A DNA stretch of 64,000 nt from Chloroflexota bacterium (GCA_026707745.1 JAPOWG010000047.1:1-64000), one strand, 5' to 3'. Shown: positions 34,277-44,184, counted from the stretch's first letter. The notes: a model not told the origin generated them from the letters alone. Numbers and translations: made by a program.

Positions 34277-35221
34277 ATGACTAAGACGTTTTGGCGCGAA
34301 CAGGTTGTGATTGTGACTGGCGGCGCCGGTTTCCTCGGTCGACATGTGGTCGAAGAACTGCGCGCGAACGAGGCTGGGGATGTCATCGTACCACGCAGCG
34401 CCCAATACGACCTGCGCCTGGCGGGCGACGTCGAAGGCTTGTACGCCGATCATCCAGCGACGACCATGGTGATTCATTTGGCGGCCACTGCTGGCGGCAT
34501 CGGCATCAATCGCGAACACCCCGGGCTGTTCTACTATGACAATATCATGATGGGCACGCTCTTGCTGGAGGGGGCGCGGCGCGCGTGTGTGGACAAATTC
34601 GTCGGCGTCGGCACCGTTTGCAGCTATCCCAAATACGCGCCAATCCCATTCAAAGAAGACGATCTTTGGGAGGGCTACCCGGAGGAGACCAACGCGCCTT
34701 ATGGCTTGGCGAAGAAAATGTTGCTGGTTCAAAGCCAGGCCTATCGACAAGAATACGGCTATAACGCCATTCACCTGCTGCCGGTCAACCTATACGGTCC
34801 ACACGATAAGTTCGACCCCAAATCGGCGCATGTCATCCCCGATGTGATCCGAAAAATGGTCTACGCTCTCGAGCAGGGCCAGGACTCAGTAACGCTCTTC
34901 GGCGATGGTTCCCCGACCCGGGAGTTTTTATTTGTACGGGACGCGGCGCGCGGCATCGTTCTGGCCGCCGAAGTTTACAATAGTCCAGAGCCTGTCAACC
35001 TCGGCAGCGCTTACGAGATTAGCATCCGCGATCTGGTGCGGATCATCGCTGACGAAGTGGGTTACACCGGCGAATTGCGCTGGGATACCAGCAAGCCCAA
35101 TGGGCAACCCCGCCGCAAGCTTGATGTCTCCCGCGCCGAGCGCGAGTTCGGATTTGTCGCGACGACCGACTTCCGCGCCGGCCTGCGCGAAACCATCAAT
35201 TGGTACCGATCCCAAGGCTAA
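34277..35221 (+). CDS. fcl: GDP-L-fucose synthase-like epimerase/reductase
   Basis: A 314-residue extended SDR. The NAD(P) motif is [14 protein letters not shown], the Ser is in [13 protein letters not shown] and the catalytic YxxxK is YGLAKK. The sequence of family words matches GDP-4-keto-6-deoxymannose 3,5-epimerase/4-reductase ([32 protein letters not shown]). It makes GDP-L-fucose or a related deoxysugar for surface glycans. No GDP-mannose dehydratase is in this window. GAGGGTGAGG precedes the ATG. Confidence 0.85.
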   Translation: MTKTFWREQVVIVTGGAGFLGRHVVEELRANEAGDVIVPRSAQYDLRLAGDVEGLYADHPATTMVIHLAATAGGIGINREHPGLFYYDNIMMGTLLLEGARRACVDKFVGVGTVCSYPKYAPIPFKEDDLWEGYPEETNAPYGLAKKMLLVQSQAYRQEYGYNAIHLLPVNLYGPHDKFDPKSAHVIPDVIRKMVYALEQGQDSVTLFGDGSPTREFLFVRDAARGIVLAAEVYNSPEPVNLGSAYEISIRDLVRIIADEVGYTGELRWDTSKPNGQPRRKLDVSRAEREFGFVATTDFRAGLRETINWYRSQG

Positions 35222-35391
35222 GATTCAACCGCCCGCGCTTATTTCTGATTTGTTGGTAAAACCGATACATCTTTGGTATGATTGTACCAATCGTTGCAAG
35301 CTATCCTTGCGACGAGATGGCTTTTGTTCGACAAACTCTCTTGACCTGAAATTATTTCATAGAGATTTTGTTGCGGGAGGAGGGTGCGACA

Positions 35392-36411
35392 TTGGGCGTC
35401 ATACTTGAGGTTAAGGACCTCGTTGTCCGGTTTTATACACAAGAAGGAACGGTCTACGCGGTCAATGGCGTTTCTTATGACCTGGAAGAGGGCGAAACGC
35501 TTGGTATCGTTGGCGAAAGCGGCAGCGGCAAAAGCGTCAGTTCCCTGGCTGTCATGGGTTTGATCCCCAGCCCGCCAGGCAAAGTTGAATCGGGCACGGT
35601 CAACTTTGAGGGACGAGATTTGCTGCAGCTGAAACCCGATCAAATGCGGCTCATACGTGGCAAGGAAATTGCCATGATCTTCCAGGATCCGATGACTTCG
35701 CTTAACCCGGTGCTGACCATCGGCACACAGATCACAGAATCATTGAAATTGCATGAGGGCATGAATACCTCACAGTCGCGCAAGCGCGCCGCCGACTTGC
35801 TCGATATGGTCGGCATTCCCGATGCCTATCGTCGGCTTGATGACTATCCACATCAATTCTCCGGTGGCATGCGTCAGCGCGTGATGATCGCCATGGGACT
35901 GTCCTGCAATCCCAAGCTCTTGATCGCCGACGAGCCAACCACCGCGCTGGATGTAACTATTCAGGCACAGATAATTGAGTTGGTCAAACAACTGAAAGAC
36001 GAGTTTAATATGGCGATGATCTGGATCACGCATGATCTGGGCGTAGTCGCAGGTATCGCCGATCGCCTACTGGTGATGTACGGCGGTCGCATTATGGAAT
36101 CCGGCTCCTCGCACGAAGTGTTTGGCGATTCACGTCATCCCTATACGGTAGGGCTATTGGGTTCTCTGCCGCGTTTGGATTCCAGCGGGGAAGAAAAACT
36201 AATTCAAATCGAAGGCTCGCCGCCGGATATGCGTAACGAGCCGACTGGCTGTCCCTTCGCCGCGCGTTGCGACGTTCGCGAGCAATTCGAGCTGCAAAGA
36301 TGTTGGGACGAGCGTCCGCCGCTTGAGATCGTACCCGATGCCATTGGCGATGGTACGCACGTTATGTCTTGTTGGGCCGACATCCGCGAGGGGGTAGCGC
36401 AAAATGTCTAG
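35392..36411 (+). CDS. Oligopeptide/dipeptide ABC transporter ATPase (DppD/OppD-like)
   Basis: A 339-residue ABC ATPase. The Walker A motif is GESGSGKS, the Q-loop is [12 protein letters not shown], the signature is [10 protein letters not shown] and Walker B is [12 protein letters not shown]. The C-terminal oligopeptide-transporter domain has four cysteines ([25 protein letters not shown]). It powers peptide or nickel/peptide-type uptake. The TTG at 35392 is preferred (GGGAGGAGGG seven bases upstream); a TTG at 35368 lies within or before that site. It overlaps the DppF-like gene by eight bases; no permease or binding protein is adjacent. Confidence 0.88.
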   Translation: MGVILEVKDLVVRFYTQEGTVYAVNGVSYDLEEGETLGIVGESGSGKSVSSLAVMGLIPSPPGKVESGTVNFEGRDLLQLKPDQMRLIRGKEIAMIFQDPMTSLNPVLTIGTQITESLKLHEGMNTSQSRKRAADLLDMVGIPDAYRRLDDYPHQFSGGMRQRVMIAMGLSCNPKLLIADEPTTALDVTIQAQIIELVKQLKDEFNMAMIWITHDLGVVAGIADRLLVMYGGRIMESGSSHEVFGDSRHPYTVGLLGSLPRLDSSGEEKLIQIEGSPPDMRNEPTGCPFAARCDVREQFELQRCWDERPPLEIVPDAIGDGTHVMSCWADIREGVAQNV

Positions 36412-37432
36412 TGAAGCGATGACCATGACAATGGACAAGGAAAAACGGGACGACGACTATATCCTCGAGGTCAACAACCTGAAGAAGTACTTCCCTATTT
36501 CCGCCGGCATCGTATTTCAGCGGCAGGTTGGGGCGGTGCGCGCGGTAGATGGCATCAGTTTTAATGTCGTCCGCGGGGAAACGCTGGGGCTGGTCGGTGA
36601 ATCCGGTTGCGGCAAGAGCACCACCGGTCGGACGATCTTGCAATTGTATCGCCCAACGGAAGGCAGCGTCAAATTCGAGGGGCAAGAACTGTCCACCATG
36701 ACTGGCAACGAATTGCGGCAGATGCGCCGCAAGATGCAAATCATCTTTCAGGATCCCTTCGCCTCCTTGAATCCACGCATGACCGTCGGCAGCATCGTCA
36801 GCGAACCGCTGCAGATACACAAGATTTACAACAACAAAAAAGAACGGCAGCAGTACGTCGAAGAGTTGATGGAGAAGGTGGGTCTGAATCCCTACTTCAT
36901 CAACCGCTACCCGCACGAGTTCTCGGGCGGGCAACGGCAACGGATCGGTATCGCCCGCGCGCTGGCGCTTGAGCCGAGCTTTATCGTCGCCGACGAGCCG
37001 ATCTCGGCCCTGGATGTGTCAATTCAGGCGCAGGTAGTGAACTTGATGGAGGAGCTGCAAGACGAGCTCGGCTTGACCTATCTCTTCATCGCGCACGACC
37101 TGAGCATGGTGCGCCATATCTGCGACCGCGTGGCGGTGATGTACCTGGGCAAGATCGTCGAGTTGGGTCCCGTGGATGAAGTATACGAAAACCCGCAGCA
37201 CCCCTATACACAAGCGCTATTGTCGGCAGTGCCGGTGCCCGATCCTCAAGTGGAGGAAAACCGCCAGCGCATCATCATCTCCGGCGATCTGCCCAACCCG
37301 GCCAATCCGCCCACCGGCTGCAACTTCAATACTCGCTGCCCGGTGGTCTTCGACCTCTGTCATCAAGAGCCGGATCCGCCCCTGATCGAGGTGCGGCCGG
37401 ATCATTACGTGAGTTGCCATCGGGTTACATAA
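36404..37432 (+). CDS. Oligopeptide/dipeptide ABC transporter ATPase (DppF/OppF-like)
   Basis: A 342-residue ABC ATPase partner of the upstream gene. The Walker A motif is GESGCGKS, the Q-loop is [12 protein letters not shown], the signature is [10 protein letters not shown], Walker B is [12 protein letters not shown] and the H-loop is FIAHDLSMV. The C-terminal oligopeptide domain has Cys residues in [10 protein letters not shown] and DLCHQE. The two ATPases form the heterodimer that drives an Opp/Dpp-type importer, whose membrane subunits must be encoded elsewhere. The 8-base overlap indicates translational coupling. Confidence 0.88.
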   Translation: MSSEAMTMTMDKEKRDDDYILEVNNLKKYFPISAGIVFQRQVGAVRAVDGISFNVVRGETLGLVGESGCGKSTTGRTILQLYRPTEGSVKFEGQELSTMTGNELRQMRRKMQIIFQDPFASLNPRMTVGSIVSEPLQIHKIYNNKKERQQYVEELMEKVGLNPYFINRYPHEFSGGQRQRIGIARALALEPSFIVADEPISALDVSIQAQVVNLMEELQDELGLTYLFIAHDLSMVRHICDRVAVMYLGKIVELGPVDEVYENPQHPYTQALLSAVPVPDPQVEENRQRIIISGDLPNPANPPTGCNFNTRCPVVFDLCHQEPDPPLIEVRPDHYVSCHRVT

Positions 37433-37516
37433 GCGTTAGTTTCTGGTATACTACAGACTGAAACGCAATACGTTGACCGGCATTGCTGCTCGCAATCAAG
37501 TTCTCATCGAGGAAAT

Positions 37517-37717
37517 ATGGAATCAGGAGAAATCGCCAATATAGCGATAATCGTCGCTACTCAAGCCGGCTTGTTTTTGTGGCTGCGGAACGACATACAG
37601 CAGCTTCGCAAAGACATGGACGAGCGCCTGCGCACGGTCGAGAAAGAACAAGCCAGGATGTCAGGCTTGCTGGAAGGCATGGGTTTTGCAAATAGGGCGC
37701 CATCACCGGAGGCCTAA
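37517..37717 (+). CDS. Small membrane / coiled-coil protein
   Basis: A 66-residue protein with an N-terminal membrane helix (IANIAIIVATQAGLFLWL) and a charged coiled-coil tail (DIQQLRKDMDERLRTVEKEQ). GAGGAAAT precedes the ATG. No family is recognised with confidence. It resembles small phage-holin-associated or accessory proteins in general layout only. It lies 84 bases after the DppF-like gene and may be part of that transcript. Confidence 0.55.
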   Translation: MESGEIANIAIIVATQAGLFLWLRNDIQQLRKDMDERLRTVEKEQARMSGLLEGMGFANRAPSPEA

Positions 37718-38031
37718 GGAAACGTGAAGCGTTTTGTAGACATCACAAAGGAAGTGTAGGACGACCCAAGGGCCGCCCTTTCATGTATTTCATGCCGATT
37801 CGCTTCGGGAATGTCACAGTTGTGTTACGAAGTGGTGTTATGCCGCCACCGGATCAACCACAATCTCGATTGATTTCTATTGGAAGATGACTGGAAAAGC
37901 TCGTCGGCTTCGCCATTTCGATCGCGAAGAGCTTATTCGAATTGTCATAGACGCTAGAGCCGAACGCGGCTATTAAACAAGGAAACTCAGACAAAACCAA
38001 TCTTACGTATGCTCGGACGCGGGTCAGTCCT
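37718..38031. other. Intergenic stretch with a possible coding remnant
   Basis: No complete gene is credible here. A short frame at 37887-37976 (29 codons; GKARRLRHFDREELIRIVID) reads like a protein tail, and the same frame is open upstream without a start codon, so it may be a decayed gene. The end (CGCGGCTATTAAACAAG near 37965) resembles one edge of the dispersed element seen in copy H. GGCCGCCCTTT near 37770 is a weak terminator-like sequence. Confidence 0.35.
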
Positions 38032-38313
38032 TTAGCCCGACAGCGCTTCTCCAGACAGAACGCGAATCGATGAACCTACTTCCCCTGCATAGCCGCCCAG
38101 GTCCACAACGACATACCAATGCCCCGGGCGTGGAATCTCGAATTGAACAGGCGAATGCTTGTAGTAGCCGCCGATATACTTGAATTTCTGCCCATAGCGG
38201 TACATCCGTAAATTTGAACTGTCCAGCAAGCGAACATTGGCGGCGGCTGTAAGACTTACCTCAACCATATCTCCGTCTGTTCGATGTCCTAAGTCATGTT
38301 TTATGAATTGCAT
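38032..38313 (-). CDS. DUF1883-family protein
   Basis: A 93-residue protein matching DUF1883: FIKHDLGHRTDGDMVEVSL, ANVRLLDSSNLRMYRYG, GHWYVVVDLGGYAG, ending IRVLSG. It is a small beta-rich domain of unknown function, found in databases mainly alongside or fused to TIR domains. The ATG at 38313 has GGAGG nine bases upstream; an ATG two codons earlier sits too close to it. It follows the TIR gene on the same strand after about 100 bases, so the two probably form one operon. Confidence 0.82.
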   Translation of the reverse strand: MQFIKHDLGHRTDGDMVEVSLTAAANVRLLDSSNLRMYRYGQKFKYIGGYYKHSPVQFEIPRPGHWYVVVDLGGYAGEVGSSIRVLSGEALSG

Positions 38314-38417
38314 CGTCATTCACCTCCGGAGATAATACTCAAAGAGTATTGTAACAGATTCTCTTGTACAAGCGTAACCATATTGAATCACCAATCCATG
38401 CTAGCTCAGCTCTTTGC

Positions 38418-38870
38418 CTAATCGGCGTAGTGTATTCGAATTACCGCGAGGATTTCGTCAGCGATTTCCTCGATGTTATGAGTTGCCGTACTTCGTGCAA
38501 CAATATTTGCCAGCGAAGCGCGGTACGCTCTAACTTCGTGCCCGGTAATATTGTGCCAGATAGGAAAAAGAATGCGGTCCTCCGTCACCGCAAGATTTTC
38601 CAATGCGTCAAGCTCATATTTGGTCCAGTCTTTGCCAAAGAAATCTTTGGAAAGTACCAAGATACCAAAGCGACTCCCGCTGATTCCCGCGTTCAACTTC
38701 GCGACCAGATTGTCGCCGATCTTAAGCTCAAACTCGTCATACCAGACCCGCAGCCCACGCTCCTGGAGCAATACGGCCAGCGGCCGCGCGACGTCATCTT
38801 TGTCTTCTGAGGCGTGAGAAAGAAATACATCATATTGATATTCGTCTTTCCTGATTAGGTATTGCGCCAA
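38418..38870 (-). CDS. TIR-domain protein (predicted NAD-consuming effector)
   Basis: A 150-residue single-domain TIR protein. It opens with YDVFLSHASEDKDDVARPLA (strand A and AA loop), followed by LRVWYDEFELKIGD (BB-loop region) and GILVLSKDFFGKDWTKYELD. The probable catalytic Glu86 follows Trp82 at the usual WxxxE spacing. Bacterial TIR domains of this type are often NADases used in anti-phage abortive infection. The start is TTG with GGGAG six bases upstream. It pairs with the DUF1883 gene downstream. Confidence 0.85.
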   Translation of the reverse strand: MAQYLIRKDEYQYDVFLSHASEDKDDVARPLAVLLQERGLRVWYDEFELKIGDNLVAKLNAGISGSRFGILVLSKDFFGKDWTKYELDALENLAVTEDRILFPIWHNITGHEVRAYRASLANIVARSTATHNIEEIADEILAVIRIHYAD

Positions 38871-38978
38871 CGGGTGCTCCCATCGTCAGGACTGTGCCAG
38901 CAAAGATTTACAGACTCAATGCAAACCGTTCGCAAATTCTATCAGTCTTGCGCTTCAAACGAAAGTCTGCGGGCACAC

Positions 38979-39005
38979 AAAAAAGGGCAAGCCGCCGGCC
39001 CGCCC
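38979..39005 (-). terminator. Rho-independent terminator of ftsH
   Basis: On the minus strand the sequence reads as a GGGC...GCCC stem with an inner GCC/GGC pair and a two-base internal loop, followed by six T residues. It lies 26 bases after the ftsH stop. Confidence 0.7.
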
Positions 39006-39030
39006 CTGTAATACGTTGATTTTCGGCAGC

Positions 39031-40959
39031 TCACGTCGCTGGCGCAGCCGCCGGACCATCCACGATCTCGACGAACTCGTCCGCGTTGAGTGTCTCGCGC
39101 TCGATGAGGATCTCGACCAGTTCTTCCATCTTGTCGCGCTGGTCGAGCAGAATGTCTTTCGCGCGCTGATACGCACTCTGCAAGATACGCTTGACCTCGT
39201 CGTCGATCTGCTGCGCGTAGTGCTCGCTGTAATCGCGCTGCTCGGCGATCTCGCGCCCCAGGAAGACGGCGCCCTGCCCGTTGCCATAAGAGCGCGGACC
39301 CAGCAAGTCGCTCATGCCGAACTGCGTCACCATGGCCCGGGCCATGCGCGTGGCTTGCTGCAGGTCGTTGCTGGCGCCGGTGGTGAACTGGTTGAAGATG
39401 ATCTCTTCGGCGGCCCGCCCGCCCATGGCGGCCACGATATCGTCCTCGAATTTCTCACGCGTGACCAGCATATCATCGCCGGAGGGCAGGGGCATCACAT
39501 AGCCGCCGGCGCGCCCGCGCGACACAATCGTGATCTTGTGCACCGGGCTGGTATTTTCCAACAAGTGGAAAAGCAGGGCGTGTCCCGCTTCGTGGTAGGC
39601 GACTTTCTCTTTCTCTTCCGGCGTGATGACGCGGCTGCGGCGTTCGGGTCCCATGACCACGCGCTCCATTGATTCTTGCATCTCGCCCATGCCAATCGAC
39701 TTTTTATTGCGCCGGGCGGCCAGGATCGCCGCCTCGTTTACCAGATTCTCCAGGTCCGCGCCCGAGAAACCGGCCGTGATCTTGGCCAGCGCTTCCACGT
39801 CGACATCCGCCCCCAGCGGCTTGCCGCGCGAATGCACTTTCAAAATGTCCTGGCGACCGCGCACATCGGGGTTGTCCATGACCACCTTGCGATCGAAGCG
39901 GCCCGGGCGCAGCAACGCCGGATCCAGGATATCGGGACGGTTGGTGGCGGCGATGATGATGATATTCGTGTCGTTGTCGAAGCCGTCCATCTCAACCAGG
40001 ATCTGGTTCAAGGTCTGTTCGCGCTCGTCGTGCCCGCCACCCAAGCCAGCGCCACGGTGCCGGCCGACGGCGTCAATCTCGTCGACGAAGACGATTGCGG
40101 GCGCTTCCGCTTTGGCGCGCTCGAACAGGTCGCGGACGCGGCTGGCGCCCACGCCAACGAACATCTCGACGAATTCCGAGCCGGATATGCTGAAAAACGG
40201 CACGCCCGCTTCCCCCGCCACGGCGCGCGCCATCAGGGTCTTGCCCGTGCCGGGCGGTCCCACCATCAGCACACCCTTGGGCACGCGCGCGCCCAGGCGA
40301 ATGAACTTCTCGGGCTCCTTCAAAAACTCGACAATCTCTTGCAAGTCTTCCTTGGCTTCTTCTGCCCCCGCCACATCGGTGAAGGTCACCTGAGGGCGTT
40401 CCATATCGCGCGAGACCCGGGGCTTGCTCCGTCCAAAGCTCATCGCCTGGTCTTGGCCGGCGCGCATGGAACGCATCATGCGCCACAGGAACCAGACGAT
40501 GATCAGAATCGGCACCACACCGAGCAGAATCTGGAAGATGATCTGCTGCGAGTTATCACCCGGCTGCGCCACAAAGGTCAAGTTTTCCAAAGCCGCGCCC
40601 GATACGTCCAGGGCCCCCATCAATTCGTAGAAGCTGGACGATGAATCCTTATAGGCGGTTTGCGTCGTGCCGTCGGTGTAGGTGACGAAGAGGTCGTGGC
40701 CGCCCCGTTCAACGATGCGTTCGACGCGCCCCTGTCGAATATGCGATGCCAACTCGTTTATGGGCAAGCTGCTGGTGAAGCTGGACCCGCCACGCCCGTT
40801 GAAGATGAGCAAAAACATCACCAGCACGATAATGCCGAGGATGATCCACATACGTTGCGCATTAGGGTTGCCAAAGGGCGATTTGTTGCCGTCTTGATTC
40901 TTCTTGTTATCCCTGCCGCCTTCGGTCACATGACGGGGCGGATCGGGTCGATTGCTCAT
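39031..40959 (-). CDS. ftsH: ATP-dependent zinc metalloprotease FtsH
   Basis: A 642-residue membrane AAA+ protease. A polar N-terminus precedes TM1 (about residues 37-54), a short external domain, and TM2 (about 139-160). The AAA domain has Walker A GPPGTGKT (234-241), Walker [10 protein letters not shown], and the SRH region [18 protein letters not shown]. The peptidase has HEAGH (456-460). It degrades misfolded membrane proteins and short-lived regulators. CGGAG precedes the ATG by eight bases. It is monocistronic, with a clear terminator downstream. Confidence 0.97.
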   Translation of the reverse strand: MSNRPDPPRHVTEGGRDNKKNQDGNKSPFGNPNAQRMWIILGIIVLVMFLLIFNGRGGSSFTSSLPINELASHIRQGRVERIVERGGHDLFVTYTDGTTQTAYKDSSSSFYELMGALDVSGAALENLTFVAQPGDNSQQIIFQILLGVVPILIIVWFLWRMMRSMRAGQDQAMSFGRSKPRVSRDMERPQVTFTDVAGAEEAKEDLQEIVEFLKEPEKFIRLGARVPKGVLMVGPPGTGKTLMARAVAGEAGVPFFSISGSEFVEMFVGVGASRVRDLFERAKAEAPAIVFVDEIDAVGRHRGAGLGGGHDEREQTLNQILVEMDGFDNDTNIIIIAATNRPDILDPALLRPGRFDRKVVMDNPDVRGRQDILKVHSRGKPLGADVDVEALAKITAGFSGADLENLVNEAAILAARRNKKSIGMGEMQESMERVVMGPERRSRVITPEEKEKVAYHEAGHALLFHLLENTSPVHKITIVSRGRAGGYVMPLPSGDDMLVTREKFEDDIVAAMGGRAAEEIIFNQFTTGASNDLQQATRMARAMVTQFGMSDLLGPRSYGNGQGAVFLGREIAEQRDYSEHYAQQIDDEVKRILQSAYQRAKDILLDQRDKMEELVEILIERETLNADEFVEIVDGPAAAPAT

Positions 40960-41194
40960 GGTTGAGACTCCGTTCTCGATAGCTGCTCGCGTGGCTGTGC
41001 CTCTTCACTACTACTATAGACCCACTTGCTCGGCAAAAGGTGATAAATCCCTTCAATTTGCTAGCGGACTAAGTCCAGAAAATGGCCATTCGCGGTTTTA
41101 GATCACGCGATTTTCACCGTTCCGCCAGTGAATAATTGACGAGAATCCGCTATCATGAGCGCGACAGCAAAGGGCAGCCACTGAACGGTATTGT

Positions 41195-41848
41195 ATGACG
41201 GGTCGCACAAACGAGCAATGGATCGCGGCGCTGCGCGGAGAGGGCGAGGCCGCGCAAACCGACGCGCTGGCGGAACTGCGAAAACGTCTGCAGCGCAGCA
41301 TATACTTTTACCTTAGCCAAGACCGCAGCGACCTGCGTGGATTGGCGGCGCAGGAATTGGCGCAAATGGCGGAAGACCTGGCGCAAGACGCCACTCTGCG
41401 CGTAATGGACAATCTGGACAATTTTCGCGGTGAAAGCCGCTTCACAACCTGGGCCAACAAAATAGCGGTGCGCCTGGCCATTAGCGATTTGCGCCGCGCG
41501 CGTTACAAGGACTTCAGCCTGGACGAATTGACGGCGGATGGCGAATTGCTGCCGTCGGCGAGCCGCTTGGCTTCGCCACCGCCTCCCACGCCGGAAAAAG
41601 TTGCCGAGCGCGACGATGTGCTCGAGAAAATCGAGTCCGCGCTGAAGGAGTCCTTGACCGAGCGACAGTACCAAGCGCTGGTCGCTGTCGCGCTCAAGGG
41701 CATTCCCATGGATGTATTGGCCGAGCGCATGGGCAGCAATCGCAACGCGCTTTACAAGCTGATCCACGACGCTCGGCGCAAGCTCAAAACACACCTCGAA
41801 TCCCAGGGCATCTCCACCGACTATATGATGAACCTGTTCGGGAACTAG
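41195..41848 (+). CDS. ECF-type sigma-70 family sigma factor
   Basis: A 217-residue sigma factor. Region 2 contains EDLAQDATLRVMDNLDNFRGESRFTTW-type residues (core RNA polymerase and -10 binding) and the helix KIAVRLAISDLRRARY. A Pro-rich linker near residue 127 leads to region 4 (LTERQYQALVAVALKGIPMDVLAERMGSN in register with the HTH that reads the -35 box). A YxNxLYKLIHDARRKLK-type recognition helix ends the domain. No anti-sigma gene is adjacent; the next gene is convergent. Confidence 0.88.
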   Translation: MTGRTNEQWIAALRGEGEAAQTDALAELRKRLQRSIYFYLSQDRSDLRGLAAQELAQMAEDLAQDATLRVMDNLDNFRGESRFTTWANKIAVRLAISDLRRARYKDFSLDELTADGELLPSASRLASPPPPTPEKVAERDDVLEKIESALKESLTERQYQALVAVALKGIPMDVLAERMGSNRNALYKLIHDARRKLKTHLESQGISTDYMMNLFGN

Positions 41849-41859
41849 CGCTCCGGGAA

Positions 41860-43287
41860 CTATGGCTTCTTGATCATCACGGTGCCGAAGCACATCTCGT
41901 CCGCCGTGCCCTCGCCCCAAACCACGTAGCGCGGAGCATCGGAAAGGCGGTTGTCCCAGGTACAGGTCATGCGCAAGACCGACCCGAAGTTGACCTTCAC
42001 CGGCTTGACGAACTGATAACGATCCTGCCAGTGGAAATCCCAACGCGGTATATCCAGCAGCATGATAGGATCGTCGCCCTCCGGGTTAAGTTCCATGCGG
42101 AAGCTGCGACCCAGTTCGTGCATATGACCCAATACACCGTAGAGCGTTAGGGTGAAGGGGAAAGGCGACGGGAAATCGCAGTATGTGACGGCGTGTTCGC
42201 CAGTGTTTTCAGCGTAGTCGTCCAGAGTCTGTCGGCAATCCTTCAAGCGCTTGTCCGGCAGCCCTGACAGTTTTTCGCTGTACAACTGGGCGATGCGCTT
42301 GATGGCGTTTTCGCGTTGGCATTGCGGACCCTCGACGCCGCTGGGGCAGGGGATCTCGACCGGAGCGCTTAAGGGCAGCGTCATCAACTCCTCAAGTCCA
42401 CTGCCGTCGGGCTCCAGTTCCAGGTGGACCCGCGTTCGATCGGGCGCGCGCGTCGTCCCCAGATTGTAGTGCATTTGTACGACAATGCTCTCGCCGGGCT
42501 TGACGCGATAACCGGTGCCCTCGGGGTAGCGGATGCCGAAACTGCCGGGCGTCCAGGTCGCGATGATATCGCCGCCTTTGGACAAACCGGCGCTTCCGTA
42601 GCAGGACCAGCCGGGGCGCCCGTCTTCGTAATCGCGCGCGGCGATTTCCGGCGCCAACGATTCGTCGAGCAGGTAGACGATGCCGTGATGCGCCATCTCC
42701 GCCACTTCGGGGATGAATTCATAGGCGGTGATGAAACTCGGCGACCCGAGCTCCAGCGGGAAGGCGAAACAGCGGTAATCGTCTTGTGCATCCTCGTCCG
42801 GCATATAAGGATCGTCGAGTTGCAGCGTCAGATCAGCGCGGACCTCGGCGAAGGCAAATGTCGCAGTTGGCGGTTCGTAGCTTTCTTCGTTGCCGGTTTG
42901 GGCGCCACTCTCGGCCCAGGCGATGATGGTAGCGATCTCCTCGTCGGAAAGGCTGCGGTCCTTCTTCAAGGGAATGTTCAAGGACGAGGGCATCCAGGGC
43001 GGCATCAGACGAGCCGACACATGAAATGCGATATCATCGGCGAAGAATATCACGTCATCTTGGTTGGTGAACGGCGCGTAAGCGGCGATCTGCCCATCAG
43101 AGTGACAAGCGACGCAGCTTGCTTCCAGGATGGGACGAACATGCTGGTGATAGGTGGGATTCTCCGGCACAGCGACGGCGCTGAAATCGGCCGCCTCGGC
43201 TTGGTCTTCGTCATGCGGCTTGTCGTCGTGCGCCAATGTCGCAAGCGCGCTAAGCAAGACTATCAGTAAAACGACAATATATCTCAT
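41860..43287 (-). CDS. Cytochrome c / copper type II monooxygenase-like fusion protein
   Basis: A 475-residue exported protein. The signal peptide ends near LATLAHD and a His/Asp-rich stretch follows. A c-type haem site is present (C58-V-A-C61-H62, within ILEASCVACHSDGQ). The remaining 330 residues resemble the copper type II ascorbate-dependent monooxygenase fold, with candidate copper ligands in EMAHHGIVYLL, VVQMHYNLG, GHMHELGRSF and the Met of DEMCFGTVM. Bacterial members are mostly uncharacterised. AAGGAG lies seven bases before the ATG. It converges with the sigma-factor gene, 11 bases apart. Confidence 0.8.
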   Translation of the reverse strand: MRYIVVLLIVLLSALATLAHDDKPHDEDQAEAADFSAVAVPENPTYHQHVRPILEASCVACHSDGQIAAYAPFTNQDDVIFFADDIAFHVSARLMPPWMPSSLNIPLKKDRSLSDEEIATIIAWAESGAQTGNEESYEPPTATFAFAEVRADLTLQLDDPYMPDEDAQDDYRCFAFPLELGSPSFITAYEFIPEVAEMAHHGIVYLLDESLAPEIAARDYEDGRPGWSCYGSAGLSKGGDIIATWTPGSFGIRYPEGTGYRVKPGESIVVQMHYNLGTTRAPDRTRVHLELEPDGSGLEELMTLPLSAPVEIPCPSGVEGPQCQRENAIKRIAQLYSEKLSGLPDKRLKDCRQTLDDYAENTGEHAVTYCDFPSPFPFTLTLYGVLGHMHELGRSFRMELNPEGDDPIMLLDIPRWDFHWQDRYQFVKPVKVNFGSVLRMTCTWDNRLSDAPRYVVWGEGTADEMCFGTVMIKKP

Positions 43288-43855
43288 GGCTTCGCTCCTT
43301 TATATTAGGCCTGCCACATCCCATCCATACTCACGGCGAAATCCGTAGCGTCGCCCCTTTGGTCGCCCGAAAATGCGCACTATAGAATCTACGGGCTAAG
43401 TATATACCATCAGGGGCGACCCCTGAAACATAGCCCTCTGTGCGCGCCGAGCCTCGGTGGTGAATCCGCCCGTATTGAACTCGCATAGGGCGATACCCCG
43501 GGGCAATTGCATCAAAATGAGGCGACCGACATGGTAGGAAACTGGGCTGACTATTAAGCACCAAGGACACCTATTCTGAATGCGCAGTTTGCCCGTCCTC
43601 GGGGGATCTTGAGGCCGGCGGGTTTCGTGAAGGACTGAGCGCCCCCAAGATTTCCCCGCACAGTCCCAGAGGTCAAGCTCCGGAAGTCAAAGGTTGCCGC
43701 CGCGGCAATTGCCGGGGAAAAAGTTTTTTCGGCAGTTTGGCAATCTGGCGTCCGTTCTGCAGCCGGGCTGATTCGGTTGTTAAGTCGCGTTGTGTACAGG
43801 GTAGCGCAGATTGGGGCGCGGGTGGCGACTAAATGGTCGCGTTTTAGGAATTTGC

Positions 43856-43948
43856 CACAGCCGCTGGGCGCGTAAGGGCGAATTTGGGCTACCGCACTCA
43901 CAGAAAACAATAAACCTGCTCGGCTACCGCAAATCGCGGTTTATTAAA
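43856..43948 (-). repeat. Dispersed intergenic element, copy G (reverse)
   Basis: Read on the minus strand it contains the stem CCGC-GATTT-GCGG, then CCGAGCAGG, TTTATTGTTTTCTGTGAG, GCGGTAGCCCAAATTCGCC and the end TTACGCGCCCAGCGGCTG. The 3' half is nearly identical to copy C while the 5' stem is different but paired. Confidence 0.7.
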
Positions 43949-44045
43949 AAGATGAAGTTTGGCCGGCGACCTTGCCGTATTCAGGTGACGGAATAAGAGG
44001 GAAAGTCGACAAACGCCCCTAAACTCGGCGCTGGCGGTCAGTGTC

Positions 44046-44102
44046 TACGCAACCCTCGGCGTACTCGGTGGTGAAAAAAATACTTTGATGCGATTGCCCA
44101 GG
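44046..44102 (+). repeat. CCTCGGTGGT-type repeat
   Basis: CCCTCGGCGTACTCGGTGGTGAAAAAAA followed by TTTGATGCGATTGCCC. Shares the order (C)TCGGTGGT-gAA-TTTGAAGCGATTG-type with 50605-50665 and 60763-60828. It lies about 80 bases upstream of the GT-C gene. Confidence 0.55.
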
Positions 44103-44184
44103 GCGATATCCACGATTTTCACCACTTTTGCGGAATCCTTGCTAGAATATTTCCGTTAACGCATGGCGGGACGCTTCCAAAAAG

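Larger units (their letters stand above)
43288..44184. other. Gene-free, repeat-rich 0.9-kb stretch
   Basis: Open frames here look like by-products of repeats, not genes. It contains a palindrome CAGGGG-CGA-CCCCTG (43411-43425) and CTCGGTGGT-type repeats at 43450 and 44060. A hairpin around TGCCGGGGAAAAAG/TTTTTTCGGCA lies at 43708-43734, and a reverse copy of the dispersed element at 43856-43948. The GC-rich part from 43560 to 43700 is structured but unrecognised; it does not match RNase P, tmRNA or 6S features I could look for. Confidence 0.6.

Noticed and set aside
41136..41156. TTGACG and TATCAT upstream of the sigma-factor gene
   Set aside because: The spacer is only 9 bases, too short for a sigma-70 promoter.
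43331..43910. Two minus-strand open frames in the gene-free region
   Set aside because: They start or run through repeat sequence, have no ribosome sites or family resemblance, and overlap structured repeats; treated as chance frames.
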